Positions 1 to 15,600 of a stretch of DNA of 64,000 nucleotides are shown one piece after another. The stretch lies in contig OY757011.1 of assembly GCA_963580285.1 (NCBI GenBank), positions 162,303,908-162,367,907 on the forward strand, given 5' to 3'. A program made the translations under genes and the position numbers. The notes below the pieces were generated by a model. That model was not told the origin of the DNA and made no database searches. It saw nothing but the letters and a program-made list of their open reading frames with translations. Position 1 is the stretch's first letter, and each line of letters starts with the position of its first letter. The stretch is from Lucinisca nassula. Taxonomy: Eukaryota; Mollusca; Bivalvia; Lucinida; Lucinidae.

Positions 1-536
1 CCATTTATGACGTCATTCTTGCGCATGCTCAAAGCACTGGCCATTAATTGAAACGGCCATCGCTATTCAAATGTATTGGTGAAACTTAAAATGCTAACAA
101 TATTTAGACATTTTGAGAGAAAATATACCTGTTTACATTGAAATAATTCCTTGAGAAGGAAAGAATGATATTTTGCTTTTATTACTGAAATTCATTTATC
201 CTGGATCTGTTTTTAATTGTCGAAAATCTCCTCGTGAATGACCCATGTCAGTGGCTTGAGATACCGTTATTCACGAAAGCTTACTTACAAAATAAGTTTT
301 TATGTAACTTTTTCATTTTTTTATTCGCTATCCAAATACAGCTATCACATTCAGACAGAACTTTGAACTCTCTCTTTCTCTCTGGGTCCACACCGTTTGT
401 CTGCAGCCAAAAATATTAATTTGCCAGAAGGTTCAGCAGACGACATCAACAGAAGACATTTTCAGATGCATTTTATCTTGGCCTCTTAAGGTTTAAGCAC
501 TAAGTCTTTGAAATATGTGATCCAAGTTCTACTTAC
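1..536. other. Intron sequence at left edge, no element recognised
   Basis: AT-rich sequence with no exon. It begins with a CRE-like TGACGTCA followed by GCGCATGC, a combination that recurs in inverted-repeat elements elsewhere in the window. Confidence 0.5.
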
Positions 537-656
537 AGTATAATTCCCTAGATTGTCAGTTCTCAGATCTTCATTGACGCTGACCAAACCGGTTTCACTG
601 TCAATTGTAAACAAACGAGTGGCATCATGCCAGCCCTCCAGACTGAATGTTGCGTC
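537..656 (-). CDS. Cadherin gene exon 27, last in window (type A, aa 1473-1512)
   Basis: 40 codons, DATFSLEGWH to LGNYT; acceptor TTACAG, donor GTAAGT. FTIDSETGLVSV is the clearest F.ID..TG.V.V match. The following B exon is not found in bases 1-536, so the gene continues past the left edge. Confidence 0.92.
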
Positions 657-3600
657 CTGTAATAATGAAAGCAAAGAATATCTTCAGTTTAGCTTGTCAT
701 ATTTTTATGCCCATTACAATAACACGCCCGTGGGGTATAGTGCTTTCTTTGTTTATTTTTATGGTTACTTTTCTAACGAAAATTTGTGATATTTTTATCA
801 TTTATATTTCAAACTTAGTTTGTGGGTGCTCGTTAAAACTGCCTCATTGAGGTGGATCTAACAAGTCCCTACAACATATGTCATAGAACAGAAATAAAAA
901 AAACATTTATACCCTGTAAACCTCTTTTTTTTGCTATATGAAACCCAATTTACAGGGGTTTTCATTTCACAAACTTGTTAATGTAAAGCATTTTTCAAAG
1001 GGAGACAACTATTGGGACTTCCAGTTTGCTTTCTTATGAACTTAGCCCCATAAAAAAGCAGCTATTCTTAACCCTTGTCCTGCTGAATATTTATATTCGT
1101 CAGAAGCCATCTGATCTGGATCTACATTGTTTCAAAGATAAGGCATATCCGGGATTAGCAGGACAAGGGTTAAAAGGAAAGAACTTGCTCCTGATAAGAG
1201 TTGACCCCTAATCATATACAAACAAAAAATAAGTTTTGAAAGGTTGCGCCTCCAGATCCACTGGAATTGATCTTTCTCCAGTAGACAAGTACAGATACCT
1301 GGAGAAAATATAAGAATCTTATATGGGTGTGAGGGGAGGATGCAAAAATCCGTCCCAAGGGTCACTGTCCGGCATCATGAGGCTTGCCGATTGATGCCAG
1401 ACAGTGATCCCGAGAGACGGATTTTTCTATCCACTCCCACACCCATATAGGATTATTTTTCTTGCATACCTTCCATTGTTTAGCATGGATTTTTAATGCT
1501 GCAGTCACTTCGGTAACCCCCATCCGCCATATTGTGATGACACTACAGGAATGTTTAGTGACATCTGGTTAAGGGGCTGTGACGTCAACCTTAACGACGG
1601 CACATTTAAGGTCATATTCAACCAGTGCAATTACCAAACACACACGAATATTTGACTTTGGGTAAGAACCCCAGGGTCAGAACAGAATTTCTATCCCAAG
1701 CTAAAACTATGGATTTCCTTATCTGGTGTGCAAGAAAAGTCTTTTCTTGCACACAAGATAAAGAAATCTGTGGTTTTAGCCTGGGTAGTGATAAAATTAA
1801 TCCATTCAACAGGACAAGGGTTAAAGAAATTGTGGATGGTAAACAGAGATCACTGCCACCAACAAACAGTGACAGTTCACAAAAATTCATTATAAAAACA
1901 TGCCTATTGAAATATATTGGTAAAATTTTACTACCAAAAATGATTTTTTTCTGATAAAAATTCTGATGTTTTCTTATTTCTGCTCAAAACATAGATTGTT
2001 GATACTCATTAGAACGGTTCTAACGAGTACCCACAATCTGTGTTTTTGAGCAGAAATAAGAAAAATATTGTATACCCCTGTAAACCCCAGTTTTACTATA
2101 TAAAAGTGGGGTTTAAGGGGGTCAAAATTATATAGGCGTTTTTTCATGATCTGCTCATGTAAGCTAAAAACAGAGCACTTACTGGTGGCGAGGTAACAGC
2201 TGTCAGAATTGAGAATCCAATATTAGCTATGTCGGGAACCTGTCCTTTGTACGGTGTATTAATAAACCTCAAGTCGGCCGAATCACGTAAAACATTCACT
2301 TTAACAACCCCTACACCAGATAGAGGACTCTTCCCTTCATCTGTCACCCGTATATTATACTGAAACATTCAAATATAACAACATAATGAAGGCATACTGA
2401 ACATATTCTTGGCACTCTTGTTACAATTCCAACAAAATATTTAAAAGAAGTACTTCACAAGCTCTTAGAACACTATTATTGAGGATCCAAAACAGAAATC
2501 TGCGGATCCAAAACAAAAATCATGCAAGCCATCTGTGTTCGCATAGTTTTTTTCTTATTCCAATTTAAAGATGTTTTAAAGTGATTCTGACAAATATCCA
2601 CAACACAGATTTTATAAAGAAACAAGAAAATATATCATCTAACCCTTAAGGTGCCAACTGTCCTCTACTTTATTGTCTGCTGGTTACTTTAAAAAGTCAT
2701 TGTAGCAAACAGTGTGGACTTCTCAGACTAGCAGTCTGATCAGGGTCTTAACTGTATACCTGTATGTAAAAATATGTTTGAAAAGTTTGCAAGAAGACGC
2801 AGCAGACGACATAAATAGACAACATTTTCAGATGCAGTACATCATGGCATCTTAACCCAATCAGTACCAGAAACCCCTAAAGGGGTACCCGGGCAAACAG
2901 TGCAGGTCCAGATCAGACACTGCTTCTGTGGCGTCTGCTCAGGGCCTTCACTGTTTGCTAAAAGTTCAGTCATTTTCCAAATATTTTGTTTTTGAAGAAA
3001 ACACAACCGGACACCCCTTAATTTCGAAATGGACTCCTGCTATATATAAGGAGGAAGATTCCATATGGTACGAAAAGGGTTATTCATCCTGGTTACTTAG
3101 CTTTATCAACAGCTATGTATACACCATAGGTATGCTATCTTAACCCTTTTTGTACCAAATGGAATCTTCCTCCTTATATATAGCACATTTCCATTTTAAA
3201 ATTTAGGGGTGTCAGTTTGTGTTTTCTTCAAAATTGATTTGGAAAATGGCTTAACTTTTTGCAAACAGTGTAGGCCCTGATCAGACGCCGCATTCTGTGG
3301 CATCTGATCTGGGCCTGCACTGTTCGGGGTTTGGGGTTTCTGGTACTCAATGGGTTAAAGCTGTAACAGTCAACAGTAATACTTACATTGAAGGTCTGTC
3401 CTGCAGTTGAAAGGTCGCCTTTCACTCGTACCACACCATCAGAGTTAATCTTGACCCAGTTACTAGGGCTGCTTTCAGCAAAAGTAAATTTATTGTTTGG
3501 TGGCTGAAAAATAAAAGTTCCCAACTCAGTCTCTGATAATATAATGTGACTTGTACACACAAAAGTTTTAGTTCTGTGTTGTTATAAAAAAACAATGTTA

Positions 3601-6600
3601 TAAAGAGATTATGCCATGCATTCCGACTGTTCACTTCACTATATATATATAGAGGATCTTACACCAAAGTGTTATTACACGTGTTCATGCGATTTTTATT
3701 ACATCATATGATAAATTCTTTTATGGATATAACACCATCTCATTTTATCACAGTATTTTGCATGACCCAACCACAACATTACAGAGACTGTACTGTCATC
3801 ATGTGTACAAGTCCATGATATTAACACCCCCTACCCATAAACCCCACTTTATATATAGAAAACTGCGGTTCATTTGTTTGTTTGTTTGATTTGAGGTTTA
3901 ACGTCCCCGTCAACACTGTAAAGGTCATTTTGGAGAGGTTGCTTCCAATTTTGTGGGACTTTTACCCAACACTGAGATGAAATGACACCTCAAGCCCTGT
4001 CGCCCAATGAAACCAATAGGGTTTATTAGTATGGACGGTCCGCCTCGCACCGCGGTTCCTGGACAGGCTTAGATCCTCTAAGCGGTTTACCAGTACTAGT
4101 GTGCAGGCCGGATTCAGCTCTGGGTGGAAGCATCATGCAGCCCATATATTTCTTCAAGCCCCTATGGGCAGGGGCCCAAACTTGGGTTCATGGGGCTATA
4201 CATTATTTTTCTTATTTCTGCTTCAAAACATAGGTTGTGAGTACTCGTTAGAATGGCCTCAATTAGGCAGTTCTAATGAGTACCCACAACCTATGCTTGA
4301 AGAAGCAGTAACAAAAATATCACAGATTTTAATAAAAAAGTAGCCATTTTTTAGATGTGAAAAAATGCACTATGTCACATGGGGTGTGTTATGGTAATGA
4401 TAACTGTGTACCTGTGGATCTGCATCAGTAGCTGCAACCTTCACAAGGAAATAGTCCTCGTAAGCATTAACGGGCACATCTACTTCATACTGGAACTGTG
4501 TAAACCGTGGTGGCTCCAAATTACGATTAACTGTGATAGCTACGTCAGTAACTGCCGTTCTTGAAGGACTGCCCCCATCTTCCGCCAACAAGTGAAGCTG
4601 AAAGCATGAATGAGACTCATGATGAGTAAACCTTTCGTCTTCTCAGATACCATTACAAAAAATGCCTATACAAATGCAGTTTAACTTTACTGCCTGAAAA
4701 ACAAAATTTTTAAGACAAACAATGTGATAATAATGGGCATGGCTAAATCAATTTATTCTGCAAGATAAGGATTAATTGAGCCCCGCCAAGCGAATTTGTG
4801 TCTTCGAGCATTCCGTCTGACAAATTTTAACTGCGCATGCCCAGCTATTCAAAGAGGCCAGGGATATGGCTTTCTGTCTGAAGGTTCCTCTTGATTCACT
4901 GCTTGTATGAGCGAGCAGCGAAGGTTCTGGGGAGACTGCGGGGATGCGCAGGCTCGCCTGAACCTTCACTGCTCGCATAGGCGATAAGTACCAAAATCGC
5001 TTGACAGGGCCCAATCTCTATAGCAAGTTTTTTAACAGCATAGACATTATTTTCCTCAAATCATGCCAGTCAGTTTACCGACCCACATTTTTCCTGGGCA
5101 AGCATATATATAAAATGTCTTCTTAAATATCTGTTGAAAATGCCGTGAAACCGTGGTACAAGTCTATGGAATATGATAGTGTTGTTTTGAAAAATCGGAC
5201 TCAGTGATTTATATATATATATATTTACACACACGACTGGGGCACATTCGTTCATGCCTTTCAACGATCAGCAGAGAATGACCAAAGCAAGGATTTCATG
5301 ATCAATCTCTAGAGCATGAAAACACACCTATATGATTTTGTACCCCTCAAACCACATTTTTATATAGTAAAATTGGGGTTTGCAGGGGTATACAGTTCAA
5401 CCTGTATTAAGCAAGTGCCTAAGGGATAGTCAAAATATGCTTGCTTAAGACAGGTTCTTGCTTAATACAGGTGAAATTTAACACATCTGCCTTTCTTGGG
5501 AACTGAATGCCTGCTTGCTTAAGACAGGTTGCTTGCTTAATAGAGGTGGCCACTAAGACAGGTTTTACTGTACATAACTTTCCTTATTTCTGCTCAAAAA
5601 CATAGATTGTGGGTACTTGTTAGAACTGCCTCATCCACAATCAATGTTTTGAGCAGACATAAGAAAAATATTGAAATTTTTCCTATGATAATTTTCATTT
5701 TTCGGTGGTAAAATTTACAATGTATTTGTATAGGCGCGTTTTCGTAATGATAAAAATGTGGCCAACCAGGCAGGTGTCACACCCATGACCTCCCGATCAT
5801 CAGTCAGAAGTGCATCCAAATGAGCTACCAAGGCCCGCACTCTGATAAATACAATGTGATACAGTGGTATTTTTGCTGAATAAATGTGAGCAGCTTTTGC
5901 ATATGCATAAGCTACTCACATTTTTCAAGTGAACATATTAACATATTAATGATCACAGTTTTAACGATTCATCAAATAATATCCTTGATTTTTAACAACT
6001 GGCGACAGAAACCATCTTCTTGGTGCTTAGTTCAAAATCTGTACAAAAGCATAAAGACTTACATAGTATTTTTCAGCATCATCCGCAGCAAGGAAAACCT
6101 CATCAATTACAACAACATTCAAAACACCAGTGAAAGTCGTGTCAAGACCAAAGATCTCTGACGCTGGCCCAGAACCAATCACAGAGACTTTCACTTCATT
6201 GAAGGGAGACTGTAACACAAATAAATATTGCATGACTGGTCACTTCAGTAAATACAGTGTGCCGACAAATAAATGGAAGAGACATAGTTGACCATTTTAG
6301 CTATTTTATCGTCAGACCCAAACGCTCTGCACTGTTCATAACAAAAACATCATGAAAACAAGCCTATATAATTTTGACCCCTTTGAATCCCACTTTTATA
6401 TGGTGAAACTGGGGTTTACAGGGGAAAAACCTCATTTTTCTTATTTCTGCTCTATGGAGGCGGTTCTAACGAGTACCCCCAATCAATATTTTAGAGCAGA
6501 AATAAGAAAAATATCACAATTTTTCATCTTAAAATTTTTGTGTTTTCCGCGATAAAGTTTACAATGTATTTGTTTAGGCATGTTTTCGTAATGCATGTGG

Positions 6601-9600
6601 TGAAGTCAGTCTACCATTCCTCAACGGTCAGTACATATGAACATTTTTGTTTGACAATATTTTATATGGTTTCAATATTACCCCTTTAGTATTAATCTAG
6701 ACTACCATAAGGCATTTTTCATCATTCGAAGTATAGTAAAAGTCCTCTATTAAGAGGACCTTTGGTACAGTCCCAAAGGTGGTCCCTCACCAGAGGACAC
6801 TGTGGCCAGAAAAGATAAAGCAATATTAAGTGCACCCATCAAAATAAAATTCTAAAAGCAGATATAGTCTTAATTTTAGGTGGTCTTAAGGGGAATGGGA
6901 ACATTTTCAGGGGAGGCAACTCCTGCAAAAGTATTTTTGTCTCCCATGTCAACAGGGGTCAACTCTTAAAGGAAAGAATTTGCTCCTAAGGAGCAAATTC
7001 TTTGCTTTAAGTGTTGGCCCCTTTTTCCGTGGGACAGAACTTATAGAAAAGTGTACAGGAAGTCCCAAAAGTTGTCTCCCTTAGAAAAATGGCGGAAAAA
7101 TCTGCCAGGTATTCCCATTCCCCTTAATAGCGGAAATTTACTGTATTTATTTCTTACAAGACTCACTATTCCATCTGAATTGAAAAGGGGTCTTTGTTTG
7201 TTTGTTTGTTTTGGAGTTTAATGCCCCAGTCAACACTATTTTATGTCATTTTTGAGCTGGTCAGTTTATCTAAAGACTATCCACTTTTTTCCTGCGTAGG
7301 CTTAACGTAAGCAGTTCACCAGTACAGTACAGTGCACATTCTTTTACTAGAAAATGACAACTGCCCTTCTTGAATCAGCAGAAGGGAGAGAATGACCGTA
7401 GAAAAGATTTTATGATCAATCTCCACGAAAGAATGTTGCCAACCCCGGCAGGAAAAGGGGTCTACCAATAAAAGAAAAAATTTTCAACTGAGAAGCAAAG
7501 TCTTTCCTTTAAGAGGAGACCTTACTGGCAAGTGAGACAATCATGTTTTGAACAGTCAACTCCCCTGAAGATATGTGCATTCTCAATATGCCAAAATACA
7601 TCAATATTTAATATAAAATAACATTAGGAGGAATAAAACATACAGAAACTAACAGCGTTTCAAAATGACATCAATGCCCAAAGTCAGGGGCCATCCTCTT
7701 CAGGAAATAAGCATTAGAAAAAAAAAAAGTTAAAAACAGCCAAGACCCCCATAATAACCCAATCATTGTTATCTTTAATTGAACTTGACCTATATTTTAT
7801 GTTTATTCACATTTTTTATATATACATATACTTGTGTATAAATATGAATCCAAAACACTTATCTTTCCAAAAGATGTATTTTGAATCCCCATACAGTGGA
7901 TTTAACCCTAAATCAAATTTGACCCGTATTTATGATTATGTGCCTGTGTATAAAAAATATGAATCCCATACATTTTGCAAAAGATATCAAACAGAAACTA
8001 TTTTTATGTACAAAATTCCATGCTCACTTGAGCAAAAAAAAAAAAATTGGTCCTGCTGCTGACAAATATAAATATTTATCAGCAGGGCTAATACCATCCT
8101 TTATGGATATAAACATAAAAAAATCCTCTACTGTAGGTGTTTTAACAATCATTAGCATAATAAATTTCATGCAAGATTGAGCTGAGCAAAAATAACCTTT
8201 TTTGTACCAAATAATATTTCTCCATATATATAGCAGGAGACCATTTCAATATTTAGGGTGTCAGGTTGTGTTTTCATAAAAATTTATTTGAAATGACTGA
8301 ACTTTTAGCAAACAGTGGAGGCCCTGATCGGATGCCGCATTCTGCTGCATCCGATCTGGGGCTCCACTGTTTGCGTTTTGGGATATCTGGTACAAAATGG
8401 GTTAATATAATGTATCACCAATATTGCAACTTACCACAGTATCATTATCCCGTGTTACAACATTTCTCACAACAGTACCATCGGTGCTGTCCCTGTTAAC
8501 GGAGCCTGTATATGGAGTCTGAAGAAACTCTGGCGGGAAAAGATTTCGATCAACGTTTATCCGCACTGTAGCATTGTTGATAGCTGGCTGGTGAGGGTCT
8601 CCAAGATCGTTGCCTTCCAGATATATCTGAGAAACAGGAATTACAAAACAGGTAAAACAAAGAACTAGAAATGTTTTCGGAAGAAACCAATGTCCCTGCA
8701 CCATAAATATGAGCCAGGGACAACATTTCCTGCAATTTACATGTGTGCCCAGCGATGACTCAGATCAGCCTGCGCATTTGAGCAGTCTGATCAAAGTCTT
8801 TGTTGCACACTCTTAGGATAGCTGAGGGCCAAGTGCATCTTTATGCAGCAAGAAAAGGCTCTGGTCAGACTATATTGATGCCCAGGCTGATCTGAACTGA
8901 TTCTTCGCTGGGCACACATGTAAATTGTAGGAAATGCTGCGCCCTGGCTCAAATGTCCCAAAGAAATACCTGACATTGAGAATGAGGTAAAAGTCATCAC
9001 AGTACAATCAAATCTTTATTATGTTGATACACAAAACCAAATCTGGTCAGAATTCTTCCATTATGAAAACACACCCGTGCGACATAGTGCATTTTTCACA
9101 TCTCCAAAATGGCTACTTTTCTTATGAAAATCTTCAATATTTTTCTTATTTATACTCCAAACATAGGTTTTGGGTGCTCGTTAGAACCGCCTCATTGAGG
9201 CGGTTCTAACGAGTACCCACAACCTATGTCTTGGACCAGAAATAAGAAAAATAATGTTTACCCCTGTAAACCCCAGTTTTCTCTATATAAAGTGGGGTTT
9301 AGGGGGGTCTTTATTTCACGGACTTGTTCACGTGATGAATAGGTTCCAAGACCTGGTGCAGACAAGCAAAAACTGAACAACCTTTGGACCTGTGTGATCT
9401 TGAAAATTACGTCAAGGTCACCAAGATCTTGACTAATTCTTTTGTTGGAAGCAGGCACAAAAAATGTTGAGTTCCTTTATCCTATTGTAAAACCTATCGT
9501 AACTTACCGTGTAAACTGCTGGCTGAGCAACGATGTCTGTTAGAGGCTTGTTGATTTGGAACTCATCTCCATTTACTCGGAAATAGTCTGAGTATTCACC

Positions 9601-12600
9601 ACCCATCACCCGAATTTCTACATCCTGAGAAAAAGGATATGAATGAGAGAAGACATAATAGGTAACACGTTAACCATTAACCCATATATGACAATGGAAT
9701 CTTCCATCTTATAAATTTGGAGTTGTCCATTTTCAATTATAGGGGTGTCTGATTTGTTTTGTTTAATGTAAGTTGTACAAAAATGTATGATCTTTGAGCA
9801 AACAGTGTAGACCCAGATCAGACGCCGCGTTATGCGGCGTCTGATCTGGGTCTACACTGTTTGCCAACGTCCCAAAAAAGGGCCACTAGGCATATATGGG
9901 TTAAGATGTTGAGAAAAGCTGCATCTGAAAATGTTGATTTATGTTGTCTGCTGCAACTTCTGGCAAACAGTTTGAACTCCGTTCAGAAAATCTGAATCAT
10001 CGTTTTTCTCGTTTCTTGCTTTTAGTACCCATTTTAGCCCATATATCACAATGGGAAAGTTTTATACCTGACCCTCCACCAAATTCTCCTGCAAGTCGCA
10101 TGCCTCCGTCACAGTTAGGAAAGGCTGTGATTAGTTGGAGAAAATTGCAAAACAAGGAAATGAGACCACAGACTAAGCCTATTTGAAGATGATTGTCAGG
10201 TGAAATAATTAATATTTAAATCCATGTGACACACTATATTTTTAACTTCTGTCATGCTGTTCACGACAACCCATAACTTTGGAAACAGTGTAGATCCAGA
10301 TCAGATGGCTTCTGAAGAAGCCATCTGATCAGGATCTACACTGTTTGACATTCAGTTTATGAATTTGTAGGAATTAATTACATGAAGAAATCTGATTGGT
10401 TCAAAGTCAGAAATGGGTGTGGCTTAACAAGAGAAGGGTTAAATATGTAATTATGATACACCTTTCATTTGAAAACCTAGATAGGCACTCATCAGGGACG
10501 GGAAGCCTCTGGCATGGTCATATTTCTTAATGTGTTCATCCTCCCGTCCAGAAGTCAGCCATCTGATCTGGACCCTGCTCTGTTTGCCAGGGTACCCATT
10601 TAGGGGGTTTCCTGCCAAAAAATGCTTTAAACCTAAAACAATCAATCAACTTACATCACCATCAGGGTCAATCAAGTTCACTCTACCCAAGAGGGACCCA
10701 ACTGCTATAGTCTCGTCTGTATTGAAGGAGTAGAAATCAGGTTGGAAGACAGGGGCTCGGATATTTCTTGAAACTCTCACAATCAGGTGTCCATAGCTGC
10801 TCCTATATGGAGACTGTAGGATTCCAGACTGAGGGCCATCTCTTACTTGGATTGTCAGCTGAAAACATTACCAAAATTCGCCTATACAAATACCTTGTAA
10901 ACTTTACCAATGAAAAACGGAAAATTTTAAGCTGAAAAAAAAATGTGGTATATTCTTATTTCTGTTTAAAATACAGACTGTGGGGGCTGGTTAGAACCAC
11001 CTCATCGAGGCGGTTCAATGATGAGGTGGCTCAAACAAGTACCCACAGTCTATATTTAAGATCAAAAATAAGAAAAATAATGTTTCCCCCTGTAAGCCCA
11101 GTTTTACTATATAAAAGTGGGGTTCAAGGGGGTCAAAATTATATAGGGGTGTTTTTGTGATGACATGTATGAAATCAAACTTCACACTTCTGGGACCACA
11201 GAAAACTGTTTAAGACAGGGGTAGTGAACTAGAGGGCATAATGGGGGATAATTAAGGGGCATAATGGGGGATAATTAGGGAACATCTCTTTGATCTTCTA
11301 TTAACACTTTGCATGCTGGGTATTTTTTGAGTTTACAACAATCTGAAATATTCTTATTTTTCCCAGAAAACAAGATCACTGGCACTTGAGCCAAATAATA
11401 AATTGCATCATCTGCATATCAATAAACCTCAAAATGTATGAAAACATTGAAAAATATCAATTTTATAGGACAGCTCCCCTTTTCACTATGTATAAATATG
11501 GAAACCAGTGCTTCAGCTGAAGTGCACGACCCGCCGGATGCTTTTAGCTTTATGAGTATTACCATATGAGTATGGCGGCCATTTTGGTCATGTGACCTGG
11601 ACCTAAAACGGTTCCCCCAATAAATGCGCCTTATCGTAAGGAGCAAAAATATATCTTATACTTTAGTACTGTATTCTGAATCGTTTGCAGGATAAAATGC
11701 ATTCTCACTTTTCCAATACAAAAGCAGATGTGTCAAACTTTGACCTAGGCAAAAAGAAGGTCAAGGTCAACCCAGGGTCACCATTTCAGCAATTTATGAT
11801 GTCCCAGATGCTATTTATCAAGTTTCCTGGAAATCTGCCCAGTGGTTCTGGAGAAGACTATTTTTTAAGGGCTTTTACCATATATGGCTTGGCGGCCATT
11901 TTGGTCATGTGACCTGGACCCAATGAGCAAATTTTAGTTTCCCCCATCCCATAGAGGCTCCATATGAAATTTGACTTCAATCGGCCCAACGGTTTCCGAG
12001 GAGAAGCAGTTCGAAAATTTTCACATTTTTCGCCTCGGCGAGGCTATACTATATGGAATGTAATATTTCGCAAGTTCATTGGTTAGATCTCATTGATATC
12101 TATCAGTATGCCAAAAATTGTTTAAATATTCCAAGCGGTTAAGTCACTATCACCAATTTTCACAAACGGGTTACGGACGGACAGACAGACAGACCATATA
12201 TGGCTTGGTGGCCATTTTGGTCATGTGACCTGGACCCCATGAGCAAATTTTGGTTTCCCCCATCCCATAGGGGCTCCATATGAAATTTGACTTCAATCGG
12301 CCCAACAGTTTCCGAGAAGCAGTTTGAAAATTTTCATATTTTTCGCCTCGGCGAGGCTATACTAAATTGAATGTAATATTTGGCAAGTTCATTGGTTAGA
12401 TCTCATTGATATCTATCAGTATGCCAAAAATTGTTTAAATATTCCAAGCGGTTAAGTCACTATCACCAATTTTCACAAATGGGTTACAGACAGACAGACT
12501 GACAGAATGACACGGTGATTTAAGGGCACTCTTAGAAATCAACCGCCTTCAGTCGGTCGCTTTTTCTGCGGGTCGTGCAATGGTCTTGAACTCTACATTG

Positions 12601-15600
12601 GGTCAGCTCCCTCTGAAGCATTTTTTCCAAACTCAAACAAATTATTTTCCCTCAACCCGACAATGGTCCAATTTTGTTTGATTTGAGGTTTAACGTCCCC
12701 GTCAACACTGTAAAGGTCATTTTGGAGACATTGCTTCCAATTTTGTGGGACTTTATCCTGACATTGAGAGGAAATGACATCTCAAGCCCTGTCGCCCAAT
12801 GAAACCAATAGGGTTTATAAGCATGGACGGGCCGACACTCGCCCCGCTTTGCCTGGGCAGGCTTAGATCCTCTAAGCGGTTTACCAGTACTTGTGTGCGG
12901 GTCGGATTCAGCTCTGCATGGAAGCATCATGCAGCCCATCTATTTCTTCAAGCCCCGATGGGCAGGGGCCGAACAATGGTTCAATAGTGGAATGCTTACT
13001 CAATGTAGGGATATAGGCCACGACTTTGAAAAACTCACTTTTACAGGAGAAAATTTGACATTATTTACAGTTTGCAGAAACAGTCTTAGATTTGTTAGCC
13101 ACTTCCACTTTCTAGTACTGTTTTGCTTTACCAGCAATCTTATTGGACTACATATACCTCACACTTATCGGGAAAATGACACAACAAAACACTGTCCAAT
13201 CCGATTGCTTGTAGCAAGACACGAAAACGAAAAATATCACAGTATAAGATATTGTGCTTGTTGAAACAGTCAACATTTTTACCACTTAGAAGCTCGTTAA
13301 ATAAATGATGTTTTGAATAACTGGTCATGCTATAATCATGTTTATGCAACCGATAAACCTACCGTATACTCTTTGTTGTTGTCTTGGTCAATGTCACGCA
13401 GAAGTCGAACCTGACCATTACTATCAACACTGAAGAAGCCATTAACAGGTGATTCTCCAATCAGGAAGAATCCAAAAATTCCAAAGTTATGCTGAAATGA
13501 AAGAAAAAAAAGTACAGCACAATTTCTTCAGCTACATTTTTATTGGCATAATCTGACAAACAACTCACTTGAGATGTCAAGCCTTATCCGAAAACAAAAA
13601 TACACCACAACCTCTTCATAACATCATTAACCCTTATCTTGCTGTTCACGACAGCCCCTATCTTTGCAAACAGTGTAGATCCAGATCAGATGGCTTCTGA
13701 AGAAGCCATCTGATCAGGATCTACACTGTTTGGCATTCAATTTATGAATTTGTAGCAATAAATTACATCAAGTAATTTGATTGGTTGATAGACAGAAATG
13801 GATGTGGCTTAAATGAATATTCAGCAAGATAAAGGTTAATGGGGTCCAAAGGAAAAAACATTTTAGTTAAACAACCGTGTTATATCCAAAACATTTATGG
13901 TCATTCTTCTATATAATCTATACATTTTTGGGATCCATCTTGAAACATGTGTTAAATCTGTAACTGTGTTATAATGAACAGTGTTATAATGAGGTTGTGG
14001 TGTAGTAAAAATAATATTTGAAAATGTCATAGGCTGGAGTTATGCTTGTTGCTTCAAATGTTTAATCAATTAATTTGGTGTGCAAAGTCCTAAACCCTTA
14101 AAAACCCATCCCACACCCGCAAAAAAATAAAAAAAATCTGCATCTGAAATTTCTGTTTATGTTGTATGCTGCAACTTCTTGCAAACTTTTCAAACATATT
14201 TTTGCATACAGACAAACAGTGTGCACCCTAATAGACTGATCAGTCTGATATGGTCCATAATGTTTGCAACAATGAATTTTAAAGTAACCAGCAAAAAAAA
14301 AAAAAAAATAAATGTTAATTCAACAGGTACCCCAGCTAGTTCTGGATTAGTTAAAGTTATCTACCCTCAGTAATGTCTGTTTATTTTTTAGTTTGATAAC
14401 TCACTCAACAATATTAAGGTGATGTTGTGCCAATTAACCCTTTTTGTACCAAATGGAATCTTCCTCTTTATATATAGCAGGAGTCTATTGCAAAATTTAA
14501 GGTTGTGAACTTTTGGATTCTTCAAAATTTATTTGGAAAATCGCTGAACTTTTTGCAAACAGTGTAGGCCCTGATCAGATGCCGGCATCTGATCTGGGCC
14601 TGCACTGTTTGCCAGTTGGGGGAGGGGGGGGGGGGGTCTGGTACCAAATGGGTTAATTAACCTAACCACACTTTTCCTGAGCAGGCCTCACCTTCATTTG
14701 GTTGTTCAGAGTTTAATGGCTCAGTAAACACTATTTACCATAATGATCCTAAGTATTGGGACAGACAGGCCTAAGCAAGTTCCCACAATCTATATTTTGA
14801 GCAGAAATAAGAAAAATATCACAATTCCCCATTCAGAAACTTTGCTTTTTCGGCAGCAAAAATCACAAAATATTTGAATAGGCTTTATTTTAGTAATGTC
14901 TTGCAATTATTTTTTGTTTTGTCTATATTTTTCAGGTCCAGCTGTTCAAAGCTAACAATGTCATTAAGTTTTTTTTTTCAGCAAAAAAAGTAGCCTAATT
15001 AGCCATACTTCATGATCAAAATTTGAAGCTGTTACATCATGTGAACAAGTCTGTGAAATGAGCACCCCCTAACCCTCACTTTATACAGACAAAACTACAA
15101 TATGTTTCTTATTTCTGCTCCAAGATATAGGTTGTGGGTACTTGTTAGAACCGCCTTAATGAAGCAGTTCTAACGAGTACCACAACCTATGTTTGAAGTA
15201 TAAGTAAGAAAAATATCACGGATTTTCTTCAGAAAAGTAGCCATTTTGGAGATGTGAAGACATCTATGTAGCATGGATGTGTTATCGTAATGACTAACAA
15301 AATCGTTAGTACTGAACAACTGGGCCCTGGGGCCAGTTGTTCAAAGCATCGTTAGCTCAACGAGCTCGTTAGTGGTCATACTAATAACTGTTCTAGCAAG
15401 TGCAATATCGAAAATTGTGGTATTTTTGCTGGAAAAATGTGAGCAGCTTTTGCATCCGCAAAAGCTGCTCACATTTTTTCAGCAAAAATTTTAGCATATT
15501 TGCCATATTTAATGATCAATGTTTTACCGATACATTAACTAACGATGTCGTTAGTTTTGAACAACTGGGCCCTGATGTTTCTTACTTGATTGTCATCATC

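Noticed and set aside
8627..8704. Possible signal-peptide-like start upstream of exon 22
   Set aside because: The hydrophobic stretch is upstream of TTTCTCAG, and the exon joins in phase with exon 23 downstream and exon 21 upstream, so an alternative start is not supported.
12893..13264. 123-codon plus-strand open frame
   Set aside because: It begins within SINE family F and shows no protein features.
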